DNA from: JAVVHH01 sp963835135
GTDB lineage: Bacteria > Pseudomonadota > Alphaproteobacteria > Acetobacterales > Acetobacteraceae
Direction of reading: 5' to 3'
Length of the DNA stretch: 64,000 nucleotides
Assembly (NCBI GenBank): GCA_963835135.1
Contig: CAWIEF010000005.1
Location: 434,001 to 498,000, forward strand
Shown here: piece after piece, positions 49,037 to 57,709 of the stretch
Layout of the letters: each line of letters starts with the position of its first letter
Numbering within the stretch: position 1 is the stretch's first letter
The notes under the pieces: model-generated
Told to the model about the DNA's origin: nothing
The model's database searches: none
Seen by the model: only the letters and a program-made list of their open reading frames with translations
Made by a program: the position numbers and the translations under genes

Positions 49037-49789
49037 CTAGCCCTCTCCACCCGGAAGCGGACTGGGCAAGGGCTCCCGTATCACTCTCAGGAACGTGCCG
49101 ACGATCTTTCCTCCCGCGTCGATCGTTCCCCGGAGCGAGCCCGCCACCTTCGACGACCCCGCTGCGCGCACGCGATATGGCACAGGCATCTCCTCGATGC
49201 GCAGCGCGGCCCGGGCCGCTTTCATCTGCATTTCGATGTTCCAGCCATAGGTCATCTCGCGCATGCCCAACCCGGCCAGCGCCTCCCGCCGGATGACCCT
49301 GAAGGCGCACATGTCGCTGTAGCGGACGCCGTATTTGGCCCCGATCAACCGCCCGGCGACGATGCCTGCCAGCACCTGATGCCATAGCATCGACCCGGGC
49401 TCCCGTGCCCCGCGCGTTCGCGACGCGATCACGAAATCCCGCTCTCCCGCCAGCACGGGCGCGCATAGCCGCGGGAGCTGGTCGGCCCGATCGGCGCCGT
49501 CGCCATCCATGAAGGCGATCACGTCCGCTTCGGGCCGCGCCGCCTCGGCGCCCATCGCGCACGCCCGGCCGTAGCCGCGCCCGCAGTCGATCGCCCGCGC
49601 GCCTGCCGCCTCCGCCCGCGTCGCCGTGCCGTCCTTGCTGCTGCCATCCGCCACGATGACCTCGCCGACGCCCTGCGCCAGCACCTCGGCCACCACCGGC
49701 CCGATCGCCTCCGCCTCGTTCCACGTCGGGATGACGACGCAGACCCGCTGCAGCGTCAAAGGCTCCAGCGCAGCCCGCAGCCCTGGCAT
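49037..49789 (-). CDS. Glycosyltransferase family 2 (dolichyl-phosphate-mannose-synthase type)
   Basis: A 250-residue GT2 enzyme: VCVVIPTWNEAEAIGPVV, then the nucleotide-sugar DGSSKDGT and metal-binding FMDGDGAD motifs, and a helix after GMREMTYGWNIEMQMKAARA. It probably puts a sugar on a polyprenyl phosphate. The start is ATG 49789 (34 bases inside the upstream gene) or TTG 49759 (TTGA overlap with its stop). The last ~10 codons (PLPSPLPGGEG) are encoded by a copy of a dispersed palindromic repeat that runs into the gene's end. It is the last gene of a four-gene operon. Confidence 0.85.
   Translation of the reverse strand: MPGLRAALEPLTLQRVCVVIPTWNEAEAIGPVVAEVLAQGVGEVIVADGSSKDGTATRAEAAGARAIDCGRGYGRACAMGAEAARPEADVIAFMDGDGADRADQLPRLCAPVLAGERDFVIASRTRGAREPGSMLWHQVLAGIVAGRLIGAKYGVRYSDMCAFRVIRREALAGLGMREMTYGWNIEMQMKAARAALRIEEMPVPYRVRAAGSSKVAGSLRGTIDAGGKIVGTFLRVIREPLPSPLPGGEG
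49041..49072. repeat. REP-like palindromic repeat inside the 3' end of the GT2 gene
   Basis: CCCTCTCC-ACCCGGAAGCGG-ACTGGGCAAGGG on the plus strand resembles the unit at 63594-63629 (CCCTCTCC at one end, TGGG..AGGG at the other). It supplies the last ~10 codons of the glycosyltransferase, showing that a repeat has become part of a coding end. Confidence 0.5.
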
Positions 49790-50802
49790 GGTTTCGGCGG
49801 CGTGTCGCTCATGAGCGAGGTCCGGAACTCACGATAGGCCGGACCATTCCAGATCTCGGCCAGATCCTGCTTGGAGGCGTTGCCCAGCGTGTAGTTCTCG
49901 TAGCCCCGCTGCGAGAATGGCGCGATGCAGCAGGGCAGCGCCGTCCCATGCGCGGTGAAATACATCAGCGACCACGGGCGCCGGCACATGGCCCAAGGCT
50001 TATCGTCCGATTGCCGCTTCAGGCTGATGCCCGGCTCCGTCGCTCCGGACGCGTCGAGCAGCACGCCCAGGCTCTTGCCGAGCGCCGTCGCGTTGGCGAT
50101 CACGACCTCCTCGTCCGCGCGCGTCTGTTCGAACAGGCTGCTCTCCGACCGCGCCATGCCGAAGCCGCCCTCGTCGAACACCAATCGTTGCAAATGGACT
50201 TCCTTGACGCCGATCCGCGCGGCCAGGCGGACGAAGTCCGGCAACTGATCCACCGTCTCCTTCAGCCCCGTCAGCCACAGGCTGACCAGCGGTTTTTCCG
50301 CCCCGATCGCCCGTTGCAGGTTGGTGAAGCTGCTGACGTTGCGCACGATGCGGTCGAACATGTCCTTGCCGCGCACCTTGAGGAACATCTCCGCCTCGGC
50401 CGCATCGAGGCTGACCCGCAGCTCGTCGAGCCCGGTGTCGATGATCTCCCGCTGCTTTTTCGGCGCCAGCAAGGTGCCGTTCGTGTTGAACAGCACGTGC
50501 ACGTTGCGGCGCTTGAGGTAGCGGATCATGTCCGGCAGATGCTTGACCAGCATGGGCTCGCCGACCCCGTGCAGCACCACGCGCTTCACGTTCGGGACCT
50601 GATCCACGATCCTGGTGAACAGCTCCATGCTCAAGTCCATCGGCGGCTCGAGGTCCTCGAAGGTCCGCGGACAGGTTTCGCAGAGCAGGTTGCAGCGGTT
50701 CGTGACCTCGAGATAGAGGCAGACCGGCGGCGCGCCCGCGATGCTCTCGCCCGACTCCACCGTCTCGAAGTACCGGCGGGCATCGATGTTCGTGTCAGGC
50801 AT
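49756..50802 (-). CDS. Radical SAM/SPASM-domain protein of a glycosyltransferase operon
   Basis: A 348-residue radical SAM enzyme. The cluster motif is C37-x3-C41-x2-C44 (NRCNLLCETCP), and the substrate-binding HGVGEPML and NTNGTLL follow. The C-terminal SPASM-like region has CRRPW, CCIAPF, GNASKQDLAEIWNGPAYREFR and CQGCG, enough cysteines for at least one auxiliary cluster. SPASM proteins typically modify peptides or carry out unusual carbon chemistry; no precursor peptide is visible next to it. It sits between a GT-C and a GT2 gene and overlaps both (8 and 3-34 bases). Confidence 0.87.
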   Translation of the reverse strand: MPDTNIDARRYFETVESGESIAGAPPVCLYLEVTNRCNLLCETCPRTFEDLEPPMDLSMELFTRIVDQVPNVKRVVLHGVGEPMLVKHLPDMIRYLKRRNVHVLFNTNGTLLAPKKQREIIDTGLDELRVSLDAAEAEMFLKVRGKDMFDRIVRNVSSFTNLQRAIGAEKPLVSLWLTGLKETVDQLPDFVRLAARIGVKEVHLQRLVFDEGGFGMARSESSLFEQTRADEEVVIANATALGKSLGVLLDASGATEPGISLKRQSDDKPWAMCRRPWSLMYFTAHGTALPCCIAPFSQRGYENYTLGNASKQDLAEIWNGPAYREFRTSLMSDTPPKPCQGCGLRWSL

Positions 50803-52096
50803 GCTCGGTCCCTTTCCGCAACTCGATCGCGAGCCAAACCATCGCCGGCAGATAGACGATGGCCGGCCACCACGGATCGCTCAACCCATAATCCTGGTAC
50901 AATAGTGGGCCCGCGATCGACGGCCACAATGCACCCCAACCCGGTGCGACCACCGCCGGCAGCACGGCCATGGTCACATACCACGGATAATGTGGCGTTA
51001 GTACGACGAGCAGCGCCACCGAGAGCAAGCTCGCCTGCCGCGCCATGACCGCCGCGCGGGGCACGCCGCCCTGCACCATGATCGCCAGCGCCAACCCGTC
51101 CAGCAGTGCAAACCCGGCCACGATATAGGCGGCCGAGACCCAGTCCGGCAGCGTCCCGGCAAACGCCAACAGTCGCAACAACACGAACCCGCCGCCTTTC
51201 GTCAGCTCCTCTTCCTGCGCATACCCCGGCAGATAGCCCAGCACCCGCCAGCCCGCCGACGCGTATACCGCGTAACCCGCGGCGATCACGGCCACGCACG
51301 CCGCCGGAGCGTGCCATGTCCGCGGGCGCCAGATCGCCGGCCCCAGCGCCGCCGGCAGCAGCTTGCTCATCACGGCCAGCCCCAGGACGGCCCCCGCCCA
51401 ACCTGGCCGCCGCCGCGCCGCCAGCAACAGCGCCGCCCCCGACGCCGCGACCGCCGCCGCGTCGATGTGCCCCGCGCCCGCGAACTCGCGGATTACGAGC
51501 GGATTGAGCGCCCATACCAGCACCCAGGCCTCCGGCCGCCCCGCCGCGATCAACAGCCGCCACGCCATCAGCCCGGCGATCACGTCGAGCGCCAGCATCG
51601 CGCCCTTCATCGTCCAGACCGAGGAAACCGTGAGCCCGATGGCCGCAAACAGAACCTGCGCGGCCGGCGGGTAGATCGTCGGTGCGCTCTCGGCCCGGTT
51701 GATGTTCGGATAGATCGCGGCCGGCCCCGCCCCGGTGTCGCGCAACGTCGCGAGCGCCGGGTCCGCCGGCAGATACCGGTATGGATTGATCCCCGCCGCC
51801 TGCACCCGCCCGTCCCACACGTAGCGATACAGATCCGTGCTCATCAACGGGGGCGTCGCCACCACCACGAGCCGCGCCAGCGCCGCGACGATCAGCGCGC
51901 CGACGAACGCGCCGCGCGAGACCGCCCGCCGCCGAACCAGCCAGACCAGGCCGCCATAGGCCAGCCCCGCCGCCAGCATCCAACCGATGTAGCGCCAGGT
52001 CAGCTCGGTCGACAGATCGCCGAAGGCGCCGGCCGGGAGTGCCAGCACCGGCGCGACGACGCCGAGCCCAACCAACGCCGCCAGCATTAGGAGCAC
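50795..52096 (-). CDS. Integral-membrane GT-C type glycosyltransferase (DUF2029/GT87-like)
   Basis: A 433-residue polytopic membrane protein with about 10-12 helices. A periplasmic loop after helix 2-3 contains the acidic TPPLMSTDLYRYVWDGRVQAAGINPYRY motif typical of polyprenyl-phosphate-sugar-dependent mannosyltransferases, followed by PTIYPPAAQ and NPLVIREFAGAGHIDA. It probably moves a sugar from a polyprenyl-phosphate donor on the outer face of the inner membrane. It overlaps the radical SAM gene by 8 bases and starts 2 bases after the upstream nucleotidyl/glycosyltransferase-like gene. Confidence 0.85.
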   Translation of the reverse strand: MLLMLAALVGLGVVAPVLALPAGAFGDLSTELTWRYIGWMLAAGLAYGGLVWLVRRRAVSRGAFVGALIVAALARLVVVATPPLMSTDLYRYVWDGRVQAAGINPYRYLPADPALATLRDTGAGPAAIYPNINRAESAPTIYPPAAQVLFAAIGLTVSSVWTMKGAMLALDVIAGLMAWRLLIAAGRPEAWVLVWALNPLVIREFAGAGHIDAAAVAASGAALLLAARRRPGWAGAVLGLAVMSKLLPAALGPAIWRPRTWHAPAACVAVIAAGYAVYASAGWRVLGYLPGYAQEEELTKGGGFVLLRLLAFAGTLPDWVSAAYIVAGFALLDGLALAIMVQGGVPRAAVMARQASLLSVALLVVLTPHYPWYVTMAVLPAVVAPGWGALWPSIAGPLLYQDYGLSDPWWPAIVYLPAMVWLAIELRKGTEHA

Positions 52097-52098
52097 GC

Positions 52099-52827
52099 TC
52101 AGGCCGCCCGCAAACGCTCGGCCAGTCGCATGGGCGCAAGCGCCGCCTGCGTATGCGGCGCCGCATAGCCGCTCCGGTCGCTCAACAGGCGCGATAGCGC
52201 GGCCGGGTCGTCGATGTCGAACCAGCGCGCCAACTCGACCACGTCGAGCCCGGACCTGGTCAAGCGCTCGCGCGTGTCCTCGGCGGCGAAATCCGTGCTC
52301 CAGCGGATGCCTGCGAACGGCTCCGGCCTCGGCTCCCGAAGCCCCAGGATGTAGTACCCGCCATCGTCGACCGCCCCGAGCACCGCTTCGCGCCCGTCCA
52401 GCAACGACCGGGCCGCGACGACGAGTTCCCGGGTGGGCAGGGTCGGGCTATCGGCCGCCAGCACGCAGGCCGCGCCATACCCTCGCGCAAACAGCGCCCG
52501 CATTGTCTCCAGCAGGACGCAGCCGAAACCCTCGACGCCCTCGGCCTGCCCTCTGCTCCCATCGGCCAGCAGAAGTGTGGTGCCGCCCGGCAGCAACCCG
52601 TCGAAGCGGTCCTCCTGTCCTGCCGGCGCATAGGCCACCACCGGGTCGATCGGCGCCATCCGCGCCGCCATGTGGAGGTTCTCGACCGTATCCCGCAGGA
52701 ACGCGGTGCCGAGGGAAGACGCCTCCTCCGGCCGCAACACGCCTTGCAGCCGCGTTTTCACGTGACCCGGGCGCGGGGCCTTGGCCATGATCGCTACCGC
52801 GCATCTGTGGGCCCGATCCTGCGACAT
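52099..52827 (-). CDS. TIGR04282/DUF2064-family glycosyltransferase-like protein
   Basis: A 242-residue protein of the DUF2064 group (rSAM/selenodomain-associated transferase 1), related to GT2 and nucleotidyltransferases. Signatures are AIMAKAPRPGHVKTRL, ADSPTLPTRELV and GAVDDGGYYILGLREP, followed by WSTDFAAEDTRERL. Proteins of this group are often encoded beside radical SAM enzymes, as here. ATG 52827 is chosen because conserved sequence begins just after it; a longer frame to 52944 is unsupported. It leads the four-gene operon and diverges from the dehydratase gene across 115 bases. Confidence 0.85.
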   Translation of the reverse strand: MSQDRAHRCAVAIMAKAPRPGHVKTRLQGVLRPEEASSLGTAFLRDTVENLHMAARMAPIDPVVAYAPAGQEDRFDGLLPGGTTLLLADGSRGQAEGVEGFGCVLLETMRALFARGYGAACVLAADSPTLPTRELVVAARSLLDGREAVLGAVDDGGYYILGLREPRPEPFAGIRWSTDFAAEDTRERLTRSGLDVVELARWFDIDDPAALSRLLSDRSGYAAPHTQAALAPMRLAERLRAA

Positions 52828-52942
52828 ACCGACATGATCCGAATGCGATGGGCCCGACCCAATACATGCACCTCCCCGCTTCGTCACCCCGACGGGCGGT
52901 GGACCGTTCCCTCCGCACCGACACTCCCCTAGAGTTCGGCGC

Positions 52943-54670
52943 ATGAACGATCACTCAGACCACGGCACGCGACGCGACACCCAGCTCCGTGGCATCGCCC
53001 GCAATACGCCGGGCTACGGCGACCCCGAGTTCGCCGCCTACCTGCGCCGCACGTTCTACAAATCCATGGGCTACTCCGGCGCCATGCTCGACAAGCCGGT
53101 CATCGGCATCGTCGACACCGGTTCGGCGTTCAACAACTGCCATCGTACCGCGCCCGAGCTCATCGACGCGGTCAAGCGCGGCGTGTTGGCCGGCGGCGGC
53201 CTGCCGATGCCGTTTCCCACGGTAAGCCTCTGCGAACCGAGCCTCTTTCCCACCTCCATGCACTTCCGCAACCTCGCCGCGCTCGATACCGAGGCCATGT
53301 TGGCCGGGCAGCCGATGGACGCGGCGGTGATGATCGGCGGCTGCGACAAGACAGTGCCCGCCCAGCTCATGGGCGCCGCATCGTCGGACGTGCCGTCCAT
53401 CCAAGTCGTCACCGGTCCCATGTTGGCCACCCCCTTCCAGGGCGAGCGTCTCGCGGCCTGCACCGATTGCCGCCGCTATTGGGCCGCGTACCGCGCCGGC
53501 AAGGTAACGGCCGAGCGCATCGGGGAGATCGAAGGGCGGCTGGCCAGCACTGCCGGCACCTGCGGCGTCATGGGCACCGCGTCGACGATGGCCTGCATCG
53601 CCGAGACGCTCGGCTTCATGCCGTCGGGCCACGCGAGCATTCCTGCCGTGCATGCCGACCGCCTCCGCGCCGCCGAAGAAGTGGGCACGCTGGTCATGCG
53701 GTTCGTCGAGAATCCCATCCGCCCGTCCCAACTCATCACCGAGCACTCGGTCGAGAACGCGTTGCGCGTGTTGCTCGCGCTGGGCGGCAGCACGAACGCG
53801 ATGATCCACCTCACCGCCATCGCCGGCCGCCGCGGCATCAAGATCGACCTGCACCGGGTCAACGAGCTCTCCGATACGACGCCCGTCCTCGTCGACCTCA
53901 AGCCCACCGGGGAAGGCTACATGGAGGATTTCCACAGCGCTGGCGGCATGCCCGCCCTGCTATGGGAGTTGCGCGGCCTGCTCCACCACGACTGCATCGA
54001 CGTGACCGGCCGAACGCTCGGCGATCGCCTGGCCGAACCGGCTTTCGTGGACCGCCGCTACATCCGCGCGCTCGCCGAGCCAGTCTCCCCGGTCGGCGGC
54101 CTCGTCGCGCTGTTCGGGAGCCTGGCCCCGCGCGGGGCGCTGCTGAAGCGGTCCGCCGCCACGCCCGCGCTGTTCGAAACCGAAGCGCGCTGCCTCGTGT
54201 TCGACGGCCCGGCCGACCTGGCCGCCCGCATCGACGACCCGGGGCTCGACGTCGAGCCCGGCGACGTCCTCGTGCTCAAAAACGCCGGCCCGCTCACGCC
54301 GGCCGGCATGCCTGAAGCCGGCTACCTGCCCATCCCCACCAAACTCGGCCGTGCCGGCGTCAAGGACATGGTCCGCATCAGCGATTGCCGCATGTCGGGC
54401 ACCGCGTTCGGCACCATCGTCTTGCACGTGACGCCCGAGGCCGCGGCGGGCGGCCCTCTCGGCCTGGCCGAAACCGGCGACCGCATCCGCCTTTCGGTCG
54501 AGACGCGCAGCATCGACTTGCTCGTCGCCCCCGAGGAGCTCGAGCGCCGCCGCCAGGGCTGGTCTCCGCCCTCCACGCCGGCGCGCGGCTGGGATCGCAT
54601 CATCCACGACCAAGTCCTCCAGGCCGACGAAGGCTGCGATCTCCGCGTGCTGCGTGCCGAAGGCCCATAA
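52943..54670 (+). CDS. IlvD/Edd-family sugar-acid dehydratase (L-arabinonate/xylonate type)
   Basis: A 575-residue [2Fe-2S] dehydratase. The cluster cysteines C66 (AFNNCHRTAPEL), C134 (IGGCDKTVPAQL) and C207 (AGTCGVMGTAS) match positions 59, 127 and 200 of the known Rhizobium L-arabinonate dehydratase with a constant +7 shift, and DCRMSGTAFGT near the C-terminus carries the catalytic Ser/Thr region. It is therefore more likely to dehydrate pentonates or related sugar acids than to be IlvD for branched-chain amino acids. It overlaps ligA by 17 bases but has no pathway partner nearby. Confidence 0.88.
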   Translation: MNDHSDHGTRRDTQLRGIARNTPGYGDPEFAAYLRRTFYKSMGYSGAMLDKPVIGIVDTGSAFNNCHRTAPELIDAVKRGVLAGGGLPMPFPTVSLCEPSLFPTSMHFRNLAALDTEAMLAGQPMDAAVMIGGCDKTVPAQLMGAASSDVPSIQVVTGPMLATPFQGERLAACTDCRRYWAAYRAGKVTAERIGEIEGRLASTAGTCGVMGTASTMACIAETLGFMPSGHASIPAVHADRLRAAEEVGTLVMRFVENPIRPSQLITEHSVENALRVLLALGGSTNAMIHLTAIAGRRGIKIDLHRVNELSDTTPVLVDLKPTGEGYMEDFHSAGGMPALLWELRGLLHHDCIDVTGRTLGDRLAEPAFVDRRYIRALAEPVSPVGGLVALFGSLAPRGALLKRSAATPALFETEARCLVFDGPADLAARIDDPGLDVEPGDVLVLKNAGPLTPAGMPEAGYLPIPTKLGRAGVKDMVRISDCRMSGTAFGTIVLHVTPEAAAGGPLGLAETGDRIRLSVETRSIDLLVAPEELERRRQGWSPPSTPARGWDRIIHDQVLQADEGCDLRVLRAEGP

Positions 54671-56768
54671 GGCGGCGCCCGCCGACCTCCCCCAAACCGA
54701 AGAAGACGCCGCCGCCGAACTCGCCCGCCTCGCGGCCGCCATCGCGGAGGCGGACGTCGCCTATCACCAGCAGGACGCGCCCCAGCTGACGGACGCGGAA
54801 TACGACGCGCTGCGCCGCCGCAACGACGCTGTCGAGGGCGCATTCCCCTCGCTCATTCGTCCCGACAGCCCGAGCCAGCGCGTGGGCGCAGCGCCCGCCA
54901 GCGGCTTCGCCAAGCTGCGTCACGCCGTGCCGATGCTGTCGCTCGACAACGCCTTCGACGCGGCCGACTTCCACGAATGGGACAAGCGCGCGCGCCGCTT
55001 CCTCGGCCTGCCCGCCGATGCGCCCCTGCCTTTGGTCGCCGAACCCAAGATCGACGGGCTTTCGATCAACCTCACCTACGAGGCCGGCACGCTCGTCCAT
55101 GGCGCCACCCGCGGCGACGGCGCCGAGGGCGAGGATGTCACCGCCAACCTGCGCACCCTGAAATCCATTCCCCGCCGTCTCAAAGCACCCGCCCCGGCCC
55201 GGATCGAGATCCGCGGCGAAGTCTTTATTGCGAAGGACGATTTCCTGAAGCTCAATGCCGCCCAGCAAGCCGCCGGGCAGCGTCTCTATGCCAATCCGCG
55301 CAACGCAGCCGCCGGGTCGTTGCGCCAGATCGACCCGGCGCAAACCGCAAGCCGCCCCCTCTCTTTGTTCGCCTATGCGATGGGCGAGGCGTCCGAACCG
55401 CCGGCCGACACCCATTCCGGCTACCTCGACCGCCTCCGCGCCTGGGGGTTCAGCGTCAACCCGCTCTCCCGCCGGCTCGAGACCCAGGCCGAAGCCGCCG
55501 CGTTCCAGGAGGAACTCGCCGCCCAGCGCGCCACGCTCGACTACGACATCGACGGCGTCGTCTATAAGATCGACGACCTCGCGTTGCAGCGCCGCCTGGG
55601 TGCCGTGGGCCGCACGCCGCGCTGGGCCATCGCCTGGAAGTTTCCCGCCGAACAGGCGCAAACGCGGTTGGACAGCATCAACATCCAAGTGGGCCGCACC
55701 GGTTCGCTCACACCCGTCGCCTGGCTGCACCCGGTCACCGTCGGCGGCGTCGTCGTCACCCGCGCCACGCTGCACAACGAGGACGAGATCGCCCGCAAGG
55801 ATGTTCGCCCTGGCGACACGGTGTTGCTCCAGCGCGCCGGCGACGTGATACCGCAGATCCTCGGCGTCGTTCCCGGCACGCCCCGCGGGCCGGACGCCTG
55901 GATGCCACCAACGCATTGCCCGGCTTGCGGCAGCCTTGCCGTCCGGCCGTCTGGCGAGGTCGTCCGGCGCTGCACCGGCGGCCTGATCTGCCCGGCCCAG
56001 GCGATCGAGCACCTCCGCCATTTCACCAGCCGCGCCGCGTTCGATATCGAGGGCCTCGGCGAAAAGACGCTCGTGGAGTTCGCCGGCCTCGGCTGGCTCG
56101 CAACACCTGCGGACATCTTCCGCCTCAAGAGCCATGCGGACGAATTGCTCGGGCGCGAGGGCTGGAAGCAGCGCTCGGTCGACAACCTGCTCGCCGCCAT
56201 CGACGCGCGGCGCACCGTTCCGCTCGCCCGCTTCATCTACGCGCTCGGCATCCGCCGGGTCGGCGAGACCAACGCCAAGCTGCTGGCCCGCCACTACGGC
56301 GACTTCCCCACCTGGCGCGCCCAGATGCAGGCGGCCACCACCATCGGCAGCGAGGAACGCTCCGCTCTCGGCAACATCCTGCGCGTCGGCCCCGCTTTGG
56401 CCACGGAGATCGCGGACTTCTTCATGGAGCAGCGCAACCGCGCCGTGGTCGACGACCTGGCCGCCGAACTCACCATCGAGCCCGCCGAAGCCGCCACCGC
56501 CGACAGCGCCCTCGCCGGCAAGATCGTCGTCTTCACCGGCAGCCTCGAGACCATGACCCGGCCCGAAGCCAAGGCCCGCGCCGAAGCCCTCGGCGCGCGC
56601 GTCACCGACAGCGTCAGCAAGAAAACCGATTACGTGATCCTGGGCGCCGACGCCGGCTCGAAGGCCAAGAAGGCCGCCGACCTCGGCGTCGTCGCGCTCA
56701 CCGAGGCCGAGTGGCGCGACCTGGCCGGCCTGGAGCCGCGCCACAATGACGACATAGCTCCTGAGTAG
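54654..56768 (+). CDS. ligA: NAD-dependent DNA ligase
   Basis: A 704-residue LigA, which seals nicks in replication and repair. The adenylated lysine is K132 in EPKIDGLS. The OB fold and a four-cysteine zinc finger (CPACGS...RRCTGGLICPAQ) follow, then helix-hairpin-helix repeats (IYALGIRRVGETNAKLL) and a C-terminal BRCT domain (LAGKIVVFTGSLETMTRPEAKA). GTG 54654 overlaps the dehydratase 3' end by 17 bases. The length is normal for the family. Confidence 0.96.
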   Translation: MPKAHKAAPADLPQTEEDAAAELARLAAAIAEADVAYHQQDAPQLTDAEYDALRRRNDAVEGAFPSLIRPDSPSQRVGAAPASGFAKLRHAVPMLSLDNAFDAADFHEWDKRARRFLGLPADAPLPLVAEPKIDGLSINLTYEAGTLVHGATRGDGAEGEDVTANLRTLKSIPRRLKAPAPARIEIRGEVFIAKDDFLKLNAAQQAAGQRLYANPRNAAAGSLRQIDPAQTASRPLSLFAYAMGEASEPPADTHSGYLDRLRAWGFSVNPLSRRLETQAEAAAFQEELAAQRATLDYDIDGVVYKIDDLALQRRLGAVGRTPRWAIAWKFPAEQAQTRLDSINIQVGRTGSLTPVAWLHPVTVGGVVVTRATLHNEDEIARKDVRPGDTVLLQRAGDVIPQILGVVPGTPRGPDAWMPPTHCPACGSLAVRPSGEVVRRCTGGLICPAQAIEHLRHFTSRAAFDIEGLGEKTLVEFAGLGWLATPADIFRLKSHADELLGREGWKQRSVDNLLAAIDARRTVPLARFIYALGIRRVGETNAKLLARHYGDFPTWRAQMQAATTIGSEERSALGNILRVGPALATEIADFFMEQRNRAVVDDLAAELTIEPAEAATADSALAGKIVVFTGSLETMTRPEAKARAEALGARVTDSVSKKTDYVILGADAGSKAKKAADLGVVALTEAEWRDLAGLEPRHNDDIAPE

Positions 56769-56776
56769 ATGGACCC

Positions 56777-57689
56777 ATGCTCGACTTCTTCCGCGATTTC
56801 ACGCTGACCACCCATCGCGTCACCGACGGCACCCTGCGGCTGCGCACCGCCGGCTCGGGCCCGCCGCTGCTGCTGCTGCACGGCAACCCGCAGACCCACG
56901 CCATGTGGCACGCCGTCGCCCCCTCACTCGCGGAGCGCTTCACGATCGTCGCCCCGGACCTGCGCGGCTACGGCGAGAGCTTCAAGCCCGGCGCCACCGG
57001 CGACCACGCGCCCTATGCCAAATCCAGCATGGCTCGCGACTTGGCCGAACTCATGACCGGCCTGGGCCATGACCGGTTCCAGGTCGTCGCCCATGACCGC
57101 GGCGCCCGCGTCGCGCACCGCCTCGCCATCGACAACCCGGCCCGCGTCGAGCGTCTGGCCGTGCTCGACATCGTCCCGACCATCGAGCATTTCGAGCGGG
57201 CCGACATGGCATTCGGCGCTCGGATACTATCACTGGTTCTGGTTCGCCCAGCCGCACCCCTTCCCGGAAGAACTCATCAATGCGGCGCCCGACACGTGGT
57301 TCAACGCCCACACCGCGCGTGAGCCGAAGACCCAAGGCTTCTTCCGCCAGGAAGCGCTCGAGGACTATCTCCGCGCCGCACACGACCCGGCTGCCATCAC
57401 CGGCATGTGCGAAGACTACCGCGCAGCCGCCAGCATCGATCTCGAGCACGACCGCATCAGCCGCGCCGAGGGCCGCAAGGTGCGCTGCGACATGTTGGTG
57501 CTGTGGGGCTCGAAGGGCAAGATCGGCGGTTGGTACGACCCCCTGGATCTGTGGCGACACTACTGCGCCGGCACGGTTTCGGGCGGCGCGGTCGAGAGCG
57601 GCCACTACCTCGCCGAGGAAGCGCCCGGCGACGTCCTCGCGCAGCTCGACCGCTTTCTCGTCCAGCCTCCGGCGCAAGCGGCTGCTTAG
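56777..57689 (+). CDS. Haloacetate (fluoroacetate) dehalogenase with apparent one-base insertion
   Basis: An alpha/beta hydrolase of the fluoroacetate dehalogenase family, which hydrolyses the carbon-halogen bond of haloacetates. D107 (nucleophile), R108 and R111 in VAHDRGARV, D131 (DIVPT), then H152/W153 in YYHWFW and H276 in SGHYLAEE correspond to Asp110, Arg111, Arg114, Asp134, His155, Trp156 and His280 of the Rhodopseudomonas enzyme. After DMAF the frame breaks; removing one G at 57215-57216 gives ...DMAFALGYYHWFWFAQ and a 303-residue protein of normal length. Without the fix there are two partial frames. It is followed closely by a GNAT gene. Confidence 0.85.
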
Positions 57690-57709
57690 CCCGGACACGG
57701 CAGCGCACG

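Noticed and set aside
54600..56744. 714-codon minus-strand open frame opposite ligA
   Set aside because: Shadow of ligA, which has all of its motifs intact; the antisense product is a Gly/Ala/Glu/Asp-rich chain with no known domain.
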